A stretch of DNA of 22,059 bases, taken from the NCBI GenBank assembly GCA_019242065.1, contig JAFAWJ010000366.1, positions 1-22,059 on the forward strand. The letters run 5' to 3'. The stretch is from Chloroflexota bacterium. GTDB taxonomy: Bacteria > Chloroflexota > UBA6077 > CF-72. The translations under genes were made by a program, and so were the position numbers. Every line of letters starts with the position of its first letter. Position 1 is the stretch's first letter. Below, piece by piece: positions 15,074 through 22,059 of this stretch. The notes under the pieces are model-generated. The model did no database searches and was not told the DNA's origin. It was given only the letters and a program-made list of their open reading frames with translations.

Positions 15074-16999
15074 ATGCAAAAACGACTTGCTTTGAAGCCG
15101 CGACCCACCTCGAAGAAAGTCCCGATTGTGGTCGGGCTGACGAGCGTAGGTGTGATCGCCATCGTCAACGCAGTGCGGTGGTCGCGCTATGGCAGCCTGA
15201 AGGAGTTCGCGACGTCGATTTACACCCGCGCGGCACAGGCCATCGACTGGGATTATCACTGGTGGCGTCTGCCGACCTTGCCGGCCATCCTGGTCCTGCT
15301 GGCGGCGCGCACCGTGTACCGCCAGAAGAACCTGTACGACACCGGCGTTTTACCGACCGTGCACCCCGTGCACCCCGAGCCGCTCCAGCAGCGATACGTG
15401 ACCGCCCGTACCCCAGACGGGACCTACAACGACCTCCACTTGCCCAGCATGGGCGCGGCGAACATGCGCTTCGGACGCAACGTGCCACTCGACGAGACCG
15501 CGGCGGAGGTCAGCTCGCTGTTCGACCCGAATCCTCGGGTGGTCAGCCATGATCTGTTGACGCGGGATACCTTCCGGCCAGCGACGATCCTCAACCTGCT
15601 GGCGGCGGCCTGGCTGCAGTTCATGGTGCACGACTGGTTGAGCCATGGGAAGAACGTCCGACCCGCGTTCGAAGTCGACGTCGAAGATGATGCGTGGAGC
15701 GGTCCCCGGCCGATGCCCATCCTGCGGACACGCCCGGACCACACTCGGCCACCCCACCCGGACGAGGATCCCGTCACCTTCCTGAACATTGTCACGCACT
15801 GGTGGGACGCGTCGCAGATTTACGGGAGTCACGAACACAGGCTGCGCCGCTTGCGCTCATTTACAGATGGCAAGATGCACGTGCAATCGAACGGACTCTT
15901 GCCTCTCGACCCTGAGTTCCAGGTCGATCTCACCGGCGTGAACGGCAATTATTGGCTCGGGTTGAGCATGCTCCACACGTTGTTCACGCGTGAGCACAAC
16001 GCGATCTGCGATCGACTCAAACAGGAGTACCCTCACTGGACGGACGAGCAGTTGTTCGACAAGGCGCGCCTGATCAACGCCGCGCTGCTCGCCAAGATTC
16101 ACACGGTCGAATGGACGCCGGCCATTCTGCCTAATCCGACGGCCGTGACCGCGCTGCGCGGGAACTGGTGGGGTATCGAAGGTGAGACGCTGTCCAATGC
16201 ACTCGGGCGGCTGAGTCACGTCGATCTGGTCAGCGGCATCCCCGGCTCGGACACGGAACAGCACGCCGCTCCGTACTCGATCACCGAGGAATTCGTGTCC
16301 GTGTACCGGATGCATCCGCTCATCCCCGACGAGCTGAGCTTCCGTTCGGCCGTCGATGACAGCCCTATCCGAACGCTCACGTTCCGAGAGGTGTCGTTCC
16401 AGCACTCGCGCACCGTTGCCGAAGAGATCTCGATGAGCGATCTGTTCTACTCGTTCGCGACGCTCAACCCGGGCGCGGTCACGCTGCACAACTACCCGCG
16501 CTTCATGCAGGAGCTCATCGACGAAAATCAGAACCTGATCGATCTGGCGGCTACCGATATCCTCCGGGTTCGTGAGCGCGGAGTCCCGCGCTACAACCGC
16601 TTCCGCGAGCTCATGCATCTCCCGCGCGTCAATACGTTCGAGGAGCTGACCGACAATCCCGAATGGGCCGAACAGATTCGTCGCGTGTACCACAACGACA
16701 TCGACAAAGTGGACCTGATGGTCGGTCTGTACGCGGAGCCGCTGCCCCCGGGCTTCGGCTTCAGCGATACCGCGTTTCGAATCTTCGTCCTAATGGCGTC
16801 GCGACGACTGAAGAGCGATCGCTTCTTCACCGTCGATTTCACGCCCGCGGTCTACACTCCAGTGGGCATGCAGTGGATCGAACAAAACAGCCTGCTGACC
16901 GTTCTGCAACGGCACCATCCCGACCTCGGACCGCGGATGCGCACCCTGACTAACGCCTTCAAACCTTGGCCGCGGGTGCAAGCCCACACACCGGCCTAG
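15074..16999 (+). CDS. Fatty-acid alpha-dioxygenase-like heme peroxidase
   Basis: The product is 641 aa, about the length of plant alpha-dioxygenases, which add O2 to the alpha carbon of fatty acids to give 2-hydroperoxides. Heme-site residues are in place: QFMVHDW at 182-188 gives distal His186, and SVYRMH at 409-414 gives the catalytic Tyr411 and proximal His414 as in alpha-DOX and cyclooxygenase. Long blocks match my memory of alpha-DOX: LHTLFTREHNAICD (300-313), AKIHTVEWT (340-348), YSITEEFVSVYRMH, and FVLMASRRLKSDRFFT near 575-595. Two N-terminal hydrophobic stretches (about 17-33 and 67-80) could anchor it to the membrane. GGAAGGG precedes the ATG, 14 nt after the upstream gene. The substrate may be a fatty acid or another lipid; the peroxidase family call is firm, the alpha-DOX subfamily likely. 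Confidence 0.88.
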   Translation: MQKRLALKPRPTSKKVPIVVGLTSVGVIAIVNAVRWSRYGSLKEFATSIYTRAAQAIDWDYHWWRLPTLPAILVLLAARTVYRQKNLYDTGVLPTVHPVHPEPLQQRYVTARTPDGTYNDLHLPSMGAANMRFGRNVPLDETAAEVSSLFDPNPRVVSHDLLTRDTFRPATILNLLAAAWLQFMVHDWLSHGKNVRPAFEVDVEDDAWSGPRPMPILRTRPDHTRPPHPDEDPVTFLNIVTHWWDASQIYGSHEHRLRRLRSFTDGKMHVQSNGLLPLDPEFQVDLTGVNGNYWLGLSMLHTLFTREHNAICDRLKQEYPHWTDEQLFDKARLINAALLAKIHTVEWTPAILPNPTAVTALRGNWWGIEGETLSNALGRLSHVDLVSGIPGSDTEQHAAPYSITEEFVSVYRMHPLIPDELSFRSAVDDSPIRTLTFREVSFQHSRTVAEEISMSDLFYSFATLNPGAVTLHNYPRFMQELIDENQNLIDLAATDILRVRERGVPRYNRFRELMHLPRVNTFEELTDNPEWAEQIRRVYHNDIDKVDLMVGLYAEPLPPGFGFSDTAFRIFVLMASRRLKSDRFFTVDFTPAVYTPVGMQWIEQNSLLTVLQRHHPDLGPRMRTLTNAFKPWPRVQAHTPA

Positions 17000-17017
17000 A
17001 CATCCCGAAGAGGCACG

Positions 17018-17449
17018 GTGAGCAGCGTGGGAAGCACGAAACCGTACGCACTCCTGTTTCGCTGGGCGGTGCTGATCGGCATCCTGCAGGACTGGTTGGT
17101 CGGGATCCCTGGCATTTTCATACCCAACACCGTGCTGGCACTGGTGGCTCAGCCGGCCGCGCAGCCGGTGTGGCCGGCTTTTGCCTGTCTGCTGCTCGTG
17201 TTGCTCAGCCTGTTCTATATCCCTGGTGCGTTCGATCCATTTCGATATCACGCCACCGCGATCCTCACGGTCGTGGCCCGCGCAGCCGGGGTCGTTTTCT
17301 TCCTGGTGATCTGGCGTGGCGCAACTCCGCCCTGGTTTGGCTACCTCGACCTCATCTTCACCATCCTGCAGGGTGTCCTGCTGTGGCTGACGTTCCGTCA
17401 ACATCAGCCACAGCCTGAAACTGCGTCTGGGCAGCGAGTGACCGCGTGA
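17018..17449 (+). CDS. Four-helix membrane protein of unknown function, 143 aa
   Basis: The GTG start at 17018 has GAAGAGG upstream and lies 18 nt after the peroxidase gene. Its TGA overlaps the GTG of the next cytochrome gene by 4 nt, so it is translationally coupled. The 143-residue product has four hydrophobic segments, at about 12-32, 47-68, 77-97 and 104-122. It has acidic and Trp residues at loop edges (QDWLVGIPGIFIPN, GATPPWFGYLDL). There is no heme motif and no histidine pair typical of a cytochrome b. Its place between two cytochrome c genes and a heme peroxidase suggests it is a membrane partner or assembly factor, but the sequence does not show this. I do not recognise the family. 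Confidence 0.75.
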   Translation: MSSVGSTKPYALLFRWAVLIGILQDWLVGIPGIFIPNTVLALVAQPAAQPVWPAFACLLLVLLSLFYIPGAFDPFRYHATAILTVVARAAGVVFFLVIWRGATPPWFGYLDLIFTILQGVLLWLTFRQHQPQPETASGQRVTA

Positions 17450-18882
17450 GCTGGCGGCCGCCGCTCTGGGCATGGATCGTCGGAGCCGTCGTATGCGTCT
17501 TGCTGGTCGTCGGCGTGGTCGCGTGGTATCGCTTGCTGCGCGAGGTGCCTCAAACGTTCGACAACCCCGAGGAGATGTACAAGTACGGCTCCATCGGCGT
17601 CGAGAACGACCAGGGCATTCCGTATCGCATCTGGCAGGTCCTGCCGCAGCTGTTTCCTGAATATCTTCCTCGACCCGGCGGCTACGAAGCGTTCGGCCTG
17701 TTGCAGGAGCCCGGGCATGATACGCCCGTTGGCATTCCCAAGAAGGTCATCGGCTTCGAGCGCGTCGGCATCAACTGCGCTGTGTGTCACTCCGGTTCGT
17801 TCCGCACCGATCCACAACAGACACCCACGATCGTGCCGACCGCGCCGGCCACACGCCTGGACATCGAGAGCTACTTCCGCTTCTTTTTCCAGGTCGCGGC
17901 CGACCCACGCTTCACACCCGACTACCTGCTGCCCGCCATGCGTCAGGCCGGACCGTTGGACCCGCTCGACGAAGCGCTGTATCGCTTTCTCATCATTCCC
18001 GCCACCCGCGACGGCCTCCTCAAGCAACGCGACAGTTTCAACTGGACCGACAGTCGACCCGCCTGGGGAGCCGGGCGTATCGACCCCTTCAACCCTGTCA
18101 AGTTCAACCAACTCCAGATGGACCCCAGCACGGACAACACAATCGGCAACTCGGACATGGAGCCGCTGTGGAACGTCCAGGCGCAAACCGGATTCGGGTT
18201 GCACTGGGACGGCTTGAACAATTCCGTGACCGAGGTCGCCCTGACCGGTGCCCTCGGCGACGGCGCAACCAAGACGTCGCTGCCGGTGTCACAGGTCCTC
18301 AGCATGATGGACTGGGCCAGCACCGTACAGCCGCCCAAATACCCGTATCCGGTCGACCAGGAGCTCGCCGCTCGCGGACAACCCATCTTTCAGCAGAAGT
18401 GCGCCGACTGTCACGCCTACGGCGGCAGTCGCACGGGGACGGTCATCCCCAGGGCCGAGATCGGAACAGACCCGCATCGCCTCGATATGTGGAGTCAGGA
18501 GGCGGCGGACCGATACAACGCGTACGCTGCCGACACGTCATACAAGTTCACCCATTTCGTGAAGCAGGATGGCTACGTGGCGGTGCCTCTGGATGGCATC
18601 TGGCTGCGGGCGCCGTATCTGCACAATGGTTCCGTTCCGACGCTCGAGGAGCTGCTGAAACCAGCGTCGCAACGCACGACGGATTTCTGGCGGGGGTACG
18701 ACGTGTACGACCAGCAGCAAACGGGCTTCGTCTCGCAGGGAGCGGATGCCGAACGCTTCGGCTGGCACGTCGACACCACGGTGGCTGGCAACGGCAACGC
18801 GGGACACGAAGGTGATGCGTACGGAACCATGCTGTCCGACGCCGACAAGCGCGCGCTGGTCGAGTATTTGAAGACGTTATGA
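17446..18882 (+). CDS. Second membrane-anchored di-heme cytochrome c, RoxA/RoxB-like
   Basis: The product is 478 aa with an N-terminal hydrophobic anchor (about 8-28) and two c-type heme sites, CAVCH at 111-115 and CADCH at 319-323. It shares with the upstream paralogue an N-terminal motif (YGSIG), the LHWDGLNNS block (252-260), the EIGTDPHRLD segment after the second heme, and the APYLHNGSVPTL block (389-400). It also shares a C-terminal VAGNGNxGH motif. It is 21 residues shorter and diverges elsewhere, so the pair is an old duplication rather than a recent one. The start GTG overlaps the four-helix membrane gene (GTGA). It is expected to work outside the cytoplasmic membrane, as an oxygenase, a peroxidase-like enzyme or an electron carrier. 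Which of these applies cannot be decided from the sequence. Confidence 0.85.
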   Translation: MSWRPPLWAWIVGAVVCVLLVVGVVAWYRLLREVPQTFDNPEEMYKYGSIGVENDQGIPYRIWQVLPQLFPEYLPRPGGYEAFGLLQEPGHDTPVGIPKKVIGFERVGINCAVCHSGSFRTDPQQTPTIVPTAPATRLDIESYFRFFFQVAADPRFTPDYLLPAMRQAGPLDPLDEALYRFLIIPATRDGLLKQRDSFNWTDSRPAWGAGRIDPFNPVKFNQLQMDPSTDNTIGNSDMEPLWNVQAQTGFGLHWDGLNNSVTEVALTGALGDGATKTSLPVSQVLSMMDWASTVQPPKYPYPVDQELAARGQPIFQQKCADCHAYGGSRTGTVIPRAEIGTDPHRLDMWSQEAADRYNAYAADTSYKFTHFVKQDGYVAVPLDGIWLRAPYLHNGSVPTLEELLKPASQRTTDFWRGYDVYDQQQTGFVSQGADAERFGWHVDTTVAGNGNAGHEGDAYGTMLSDADKRALVEYLKTL

Positions 18883-18907
18883 GCAGCGAGTCTTCAGGGA
18901 GGGAACG

Positions 18908-19789
18908 ATGAGCGCGTCCACGTCGATGACCAGCGCCGAAGCGGACGTCGTGTTCGGCTATTCGGGATCGACCTTTGCCGAGGTCAAGGAGGTCGCCTTC
19001 AGCGGGCCGTACACCACGCTTCCCAACAACCCCACGGTGGGCCTGAAGACGTTCCTGCGGTTTCTCAACGGCTCGGCGCGCAACCTCGTCGACAAACGCG
19101 ATATTCGGCCGTGGTACCCCAAACTCATCCATCCAAATGGTATCTGCTACACCGGCGTCTGGCGTATCGACCAGGACTCGCCGTATACGGGTTATTTTTC
19201 GAAGGGTTCAGAGGGACTGTGCCTGGCGCGACTGTCGGTCGCGGGGGCCAAGCTGCGGGCGGGCGATCGCCGCGCGTTCGGGATCGCAGGCAAGGTTTTC
19301 CCGACAGTGGACCCCGAGGAGCGGGTCAGGCCCGGCAACTTCGTCCTGGTATCGAACCTGAGCGGCAGTAAGGAACGCCACGTCCTCGACATCGAATCGA
19401 CGAATTTCCCCACGGTCGGGTGGGATCCACAGGCGATTCTTGTCAACCGCATCATCTTCCGCATGATGGACAGCCGGCCGGGATGGCGGCAGCTGTTTCC
19501 GATCTCTGCGCTGGGTGTGCCCCGCGGGGGCGCGGTCGTCACGCCGGACGTGATGCGGCTGCCACCCATGGAAGGTACGCCGCGTATTGATGCTGCCGAC
19601 TTTCGCGACGAGCTGCGGCTGGAACAGTATCCTGGCCATAGCGTGGCGCTCGCGATCGAAGTGCGGAAATTCCATCAGAAGACATGGACGCGCCTGGGAC
19701 GGATCGACTTCACCGAAGACGCCGTCAGCGATGGTCAGGATCATCGCATCCATTTCTGGATCCCTTCGGACGATCCCAGCCAGTCCTGA
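18908..19789 (+). CDS. Catalase-fold-like protein, possibly hydroperoxide-processing
   Basis: The product is 293 aa. The order of motifs recalls the N-terminal half of heme catalases: HPNGICYTGVW (75-85) in place of the distal-His motif HxKGxxxxGxF, LARLS (106-110) in place of VRFST, DRRAFGIAGKVF (120-131) in place of DPRGFAVKFY, and GNFVLVSN (143-150) where catalase has its distal Asn. The proximal heme ligand motif (R-x-F-x-Y) is not visible, so heme binding is uncertain. Catalase-related proteins next to dioxygenase-type peroxidases convert fatty-acid hydroperoxides in some cyanobacteria and corals, which makes a similar role attractive here. The ATG has a strong AGGGAGGGAA site upstream and lies 25 nt after the cytochrome gene. 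The gene itself is certain; the fold assignment is tentative. Confidence 0.6.
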   Translation: MSASTSMTSAEADVVFGYSGSTFAEVKEVAFSGPYTTLPNNPTVGLKTFLRFLNGSARNLVDKRDIRPWYPKLIHPNGICYTGVWRIDQDSPYTGYFSKGSEGLCLARLSVAGAKLRAGDRRAFGIAGKVFPTVDPEERVRPGNFVLVSNLSGSKERHVLDIESTNFPTVGWDPQAILVNRIIFRMMDSRPGWRQLFPISALGVPRGGAVVTPDVMRLPPMEGTPRIDAADFRDELRLEQYPGHSVALAIEVRKFHQKTWTRLGRIDFTEDAVSDGQDHRIHFWIPSDDPSQS

Positions 19790-19792
19790 GCC

Positions 19793-21388
19793 GTGCCAGG
19801 TTTCGACGTCATCGTGGTCGGTAGCGGATTTGGGGGAGCGGTGACGGCCTGCCGTCTGGCTGGAGCGGGCGCACGCGTGCTGGTGCTCGAACGCGGCCGC
19901 CGGTGGACCACGGACCAGTACCCGCGTGGCCCGGGCGACGCGTGGTTCTACGATCACCGCCAGCCCCACAAGCACAATGGCTGGCTCGACCTGCGTCTGT
20001 ACCCGGGCATGGCGGTCGCCCAGGGCGCCGGGGTGGGGGGTGGGTCGCTGTGCTATTCCAGCGTGCTGATGGAAGCCGACCCGGGCTATTTCGGTCACGG
20101 CTGGGACGACCTGACCTACGCTGCGCTGCAGCCGCATTACCAGCGGGCCAGAGAGATGCTGGGCGCCCAGACCATCCCCGGCGGCCAGCTCACCCAGCGC
20201 TACAAGCTGCTGCGCCAGGCGGCTGAGCACGAAACCTGGAGTGCGCGGTTTGCGCCGGTGTCGCTGGCGGTCACCTTCGATCCGGCGTGGAACTACGACC
20301 TGCCGGATGCGCGCGGCGCGGGCCAATCGAAATCGTTCACCAACGCGCAGGGCCGCAAGCAGGGCACCTGCGTTCATCTCGGCAACTGCGACCTCGGCTG
20401 CGAGGTGCGCGCCAAGAATACCCTCGACCTGAATTATCTGGCCGCCGCCGAGTCGGCCGGAGCGGAAGTTCGGCCACTCCATCGCGTCCGCTTCGTGCGA
20501 CCCCGCGGTACCGGCTACGAGGTGGTGTTCGATCGCATACACGACGGGCGGCTCCTGCCCGGGACCGAACGTGCGGAGCACGTCGTTCTGGCTGCCGGTT
20601 CCCTTGGTTCGACAGAGCTGCTCCTGCGGAGCCGCGATCAGTACGCCACGCTGCCGATGGTCAGCCGCGTACTCGGGCGGGGCTGGAGCGCCAATGCGAA
20701 TGTCCTCACTCCAGACGTGTACGCAAATCCCGCAGAGGTGCAGCAATCCGTCGGACCAACCATCACCAGCAGCCTGGATTTCATGGACGGCAGCTTCCAC
20801 GGCCAACGCATCGTGGTGGAGGATGACGGCTTCCCCAACCTGCTCCTGAATGCCATTCGCGCGCATCCAGCCTCCAAGTGGGCGAACCCGCTGGCGTGGC
20901 TGCTGCGTGCGCGACCGGGCAGTCAGGGGCAGTCCGCGAATCCCTTTGGGGGTGTGATGGTCTGGCTCGGTGCGGGCGTCGACGCGGGCAACGGGCGATT
21001 GCGTCTGAAGAAAAGCGCCTTGCCACCCTGGCAGGCGGACCTGACGCTGAACTGGAGCATCGCCCGGTCGCGGCGCACCATCGAGGCGATTCTCCAGTTG
21101 CACAAGCGACTCTCGGCCGCCAACGGGGGGCGGCTGCAGATTCCGCTGTACTGGTCGTGGCTGCATGCGCTGGTGACGGTCCATCCACTGGGCGGCTGCC
21201 GCATCGGGCACGCCCCGTCGGACGGGGTCGTCAACCATCGCGGCCAGGTGTTCGGCTACCCTGGGCTGTTCGTCCTGGATGGCTCCACGGTGCCAGGCCC
21301 GATTGGCCGCAATCCGTCGCTGACCATCGCAGCTCTGGCCGAGCGCGCGGCGCAGCTCATCATCCAGGACGGGCGGCGCGTCCAGTGA
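19793..21388 (+). CDS. GMC oxidoreductase, cholesterol oxidase-like
   Basis: The product is 531 aa. The FAD-binding motif GSGFGG is at 10-15 with Glu33 closing the second strand. The block CVHLGNCDLGCEVRAKNTLD (about 192-211) and the C-terminal HPLGGCRIG (His464) followed by GRNPSLTIAALAERAA (Asn507) match the cholesterol oxidase branch of the GMC family, where the His-Asn pair sits at the flavin. These enzymes oxidise the hydroxyl of sterols or other bulky alcohols. No signal peptide is present, so it is probably cytoplasmic. The GTG start at 19793 lies 3 nt after the previous stop, and its own stop overlaps the next GTG by 4 nt. It differs in branch from the GMC gene at 8607-10481. Sterol as substrate is not proven. 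Confidence 0.88.
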   Translation: MPGFDVIVVGSGFGGAVTACRLAGAGARVLVLERGRRWTTDQYPRGPGDAWFYDHRQPHKHNGWLDLRLYPGMAVAQGAGVGGGSLCYSSVLMEADPGYFGHGWDDLTYAALQPHYQRAREMLGAQTIPGGQLTQRYKLLRQAAEHETWSARFAPVSLAVTFDPAWNYDLPDARGAGQSKSFTNAQGRKQGTCVHLGNCDLGCEVRAKNTLDLNYLAAAESAGAEVRPLHRVRFVRPRGTGYEVVFDRIHDGRLLPGTERAEHVVLAAGSLGSTELLLRSRDQYATLPMVSRVLGRGWSANANVLTPDVYANPAEVQQSVGPTITSSLDFMDGSFHGQRIVVEDDGFPNLLLNAIRAHPASKWANPLAWLLRARPGSQGQSANPFGGVMVWLGAGVDAGNGRLRLKKSALPPWQADLTLNWSIARSRRTIEAILQLHKRLSAANGGRLQIPLYWSWLHALVTVHPLGGCRIGHAPSDGVVNHRGQVFGYPGLFVLDGSTVPGPIGRNPSLTIAALAERAAQLIIQDGRRVQ

Positions 21389-22059
21389 AGTACTTCGTGA
21401 CAGGTGCGACCGGCTTCATTGGCGGCCGATTGGTCCATCAACTACGTGAGGCCGGTCACCAGGTCGTCGCGATCGCGCGCCAGCCGGCTCGGGCGCAGGA
21501 CCTCACGGCGCTCGGCGTGCAGGTCGTGCCCGGCGACGTGACGGATAAAGTCAGCCTGCGAGCGCCGATGACCGGCGTCGACGGCGTGTTCCACCTGGCT
21601 GGCTGGTATCAGGTCGGGGTGCGCGACAAGACTCCCGCTCGAGCGATTAACGTCGACGGGACGCGCAACGTCCTCGAAGTGATGCGGGAGCTCGGCATTC
21701 CGAAGGGTGTGTACACCAGCACGCTGGCCGTCAACGGCGATACCCATGGCCGCGTCGTCGACGAGACGTACGAACACGACGGACCATGGCTCAGCGAGTA
21801 TGACCACACCAAGTGGGAAGCTCACTATGAGGTTGCCCTGCCGATGATGCGGCAAGGTCTGCCGCTCGTCATCGTCCAGCCGGGCGGAGTGTACGGTCCT
21901 GGCGACAACAGTCCGCAAGGCGAGCTGCTGCGCCAGTACCTGCGCCGAAAATTGCCCATGGTGCCGCGCGGGTCCGCGTTGTGCTGGGGACACGTGGACG
22001 ACACAGCCGCGGGTCATGCGCTGGCCATGGAGCGGGGAGCGACGGGGCAGAGCTACATC
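21385..22059 (+). CDS. Extended SDR, NAD-dependent epimerase/dihydroflavonol reductase-like (partial)
   Basis: The GTG at 21385 overlaps the GMC stop (GTGA) and the frame is open to the edge of the window, giving the first 225 residues. The nucleotide-binding motif TGATGFIGG is at 6-14, the catalytic Tyr139-x3-Lys143 lies in EYDHTKWEAHYE, and a Ser-Thr strand (YTSTLAVN) precedes it. The IVQPGGVYGPGD segment is typical of extended SDRs of the dihydroflavonol-4-reductase/3-beta-hydroxysteroid dehydrogenase group. These reduce ketones or oxidise alcohols with NAD(P). Residues beyond 225, including most of the substrate-binding part, are outside the window. It is the last visible gene of the operon and may act on the carbonyl or alcohol made by the GMC enzyme. 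Confidence 0.85.
   Translation, partial: MKYFVTGATGFIGGRLVHQLREAGHQVVAIARQPARAQDLTALGVQVVPGDVTDKVSLRAPMTGVDGVFHLAGWYQVGVRDKTPARAINVDGTRNVLEVMRELGIPKGVYTSTLAVNGDTHGRVVDETYEHDGPWLSEYDHTKWEAHYEVALPMMRQGLPLVIVQPGGVYGPGDNSPQGELLRQYLRRKLPMVPRGSALCWGHVDDTAAGHALAMERGATGQSYI

Noticed and set aside
19208..21238. Long 676-codon minus-strand open frame
   Set aside because: It is antisense to the catalase-like and GMC genes, which have clear motifs, start signals and operon spacing. Its translation is Arg/His/Gln-rich with no recognisable domain.
1..22059. CRISPR arrays, tRNA or rRNA genes
   Set aside because: No regularly spaced direct repeats, and no tRNA or rRNA sequence recognised on either strand by eye.

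Overview
The window is high-GC bacterial DNA with dense coding, frequent GTG starts and short overlaps between genes. No rRNA, tRNA or CRISPR array is visible. The taxon cannot be fixed from the sequence. The mix of SLOG/SLATT proteins, di-heme cytochromes, GMC oxidoreductases and an extended SDR with a GTG start would fit a soil or environmental high-GC lineage; Chloroflexota is my best guess and Actinomycetota or another lineage is possible.

Layout. (1) Positions 1-698 hold the 3' end of a possible cyanovirin-like (CVNH) protein and a beta-rich protein of unknown function; 699-1210 shows no convincing gene. (2) Positions 1211-5688 on the minus strand hold two large multi-pass membrane proteins. 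The upstream one has a central TIR-like Rossmannoid segment and the downstream one is a SLOG (LSDAT/TRPM-like) protein with two SLATT-like 2TM units. This resembles a nucleotide-sensing, membrane-acting conflict or defence module. (3) Positions 5922-8606 hold a class 3 lipase, a 57-residue probable secreted protein on the minus strand, a 100-residue unknown protein with a good promoter, and a frameshifted IS3-type orfA remnant beside a nested inverted repeat. (4) Positions 8607-11541 hold a GMC oxidoreductase (minus) divergent from a patatin-like phospholipase (plus). (5) A small membrane protein (minus, 11572-11967) is divergent from a long plus-strand operon, with recognisable promoters for both directions.

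The operon (12194 to beyond 22059) is the main point of interest. In order it encodes an Old-Yellow-Enzyme-type flavoprotein with a C-terminal four-cysteine cluster motif, a membrane-anchored di-heme cytochrome c resembling the RoxA rubber oxygenase family, a fatty-acid alpha-dioxygenase-like heme peroxidase, a four-helix membrane protein, a second RoxA-like di-heme cytochrome c, a catalase-fold-like protein, a cholesterol-oxidase-like GMC flavoenzyme and an extended SDR that runs off the edge. Genes overlap by 4-8 nt or are 3-25 nt apart.

Working model (inference): lipases and phospholipases nearby release fatty acids or other lipids. The alpha-dioxygenase-like enzyme and the di-heme cytochromes oxygenate a lipid or isoprenoid substrate at the membrane. 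The catalase-like protein, GMC enzyme, SDR and OYE-type reductase then process the hydroperoxide, alcohol, aldehyde or enone products. I know of no described pathway with this combination.
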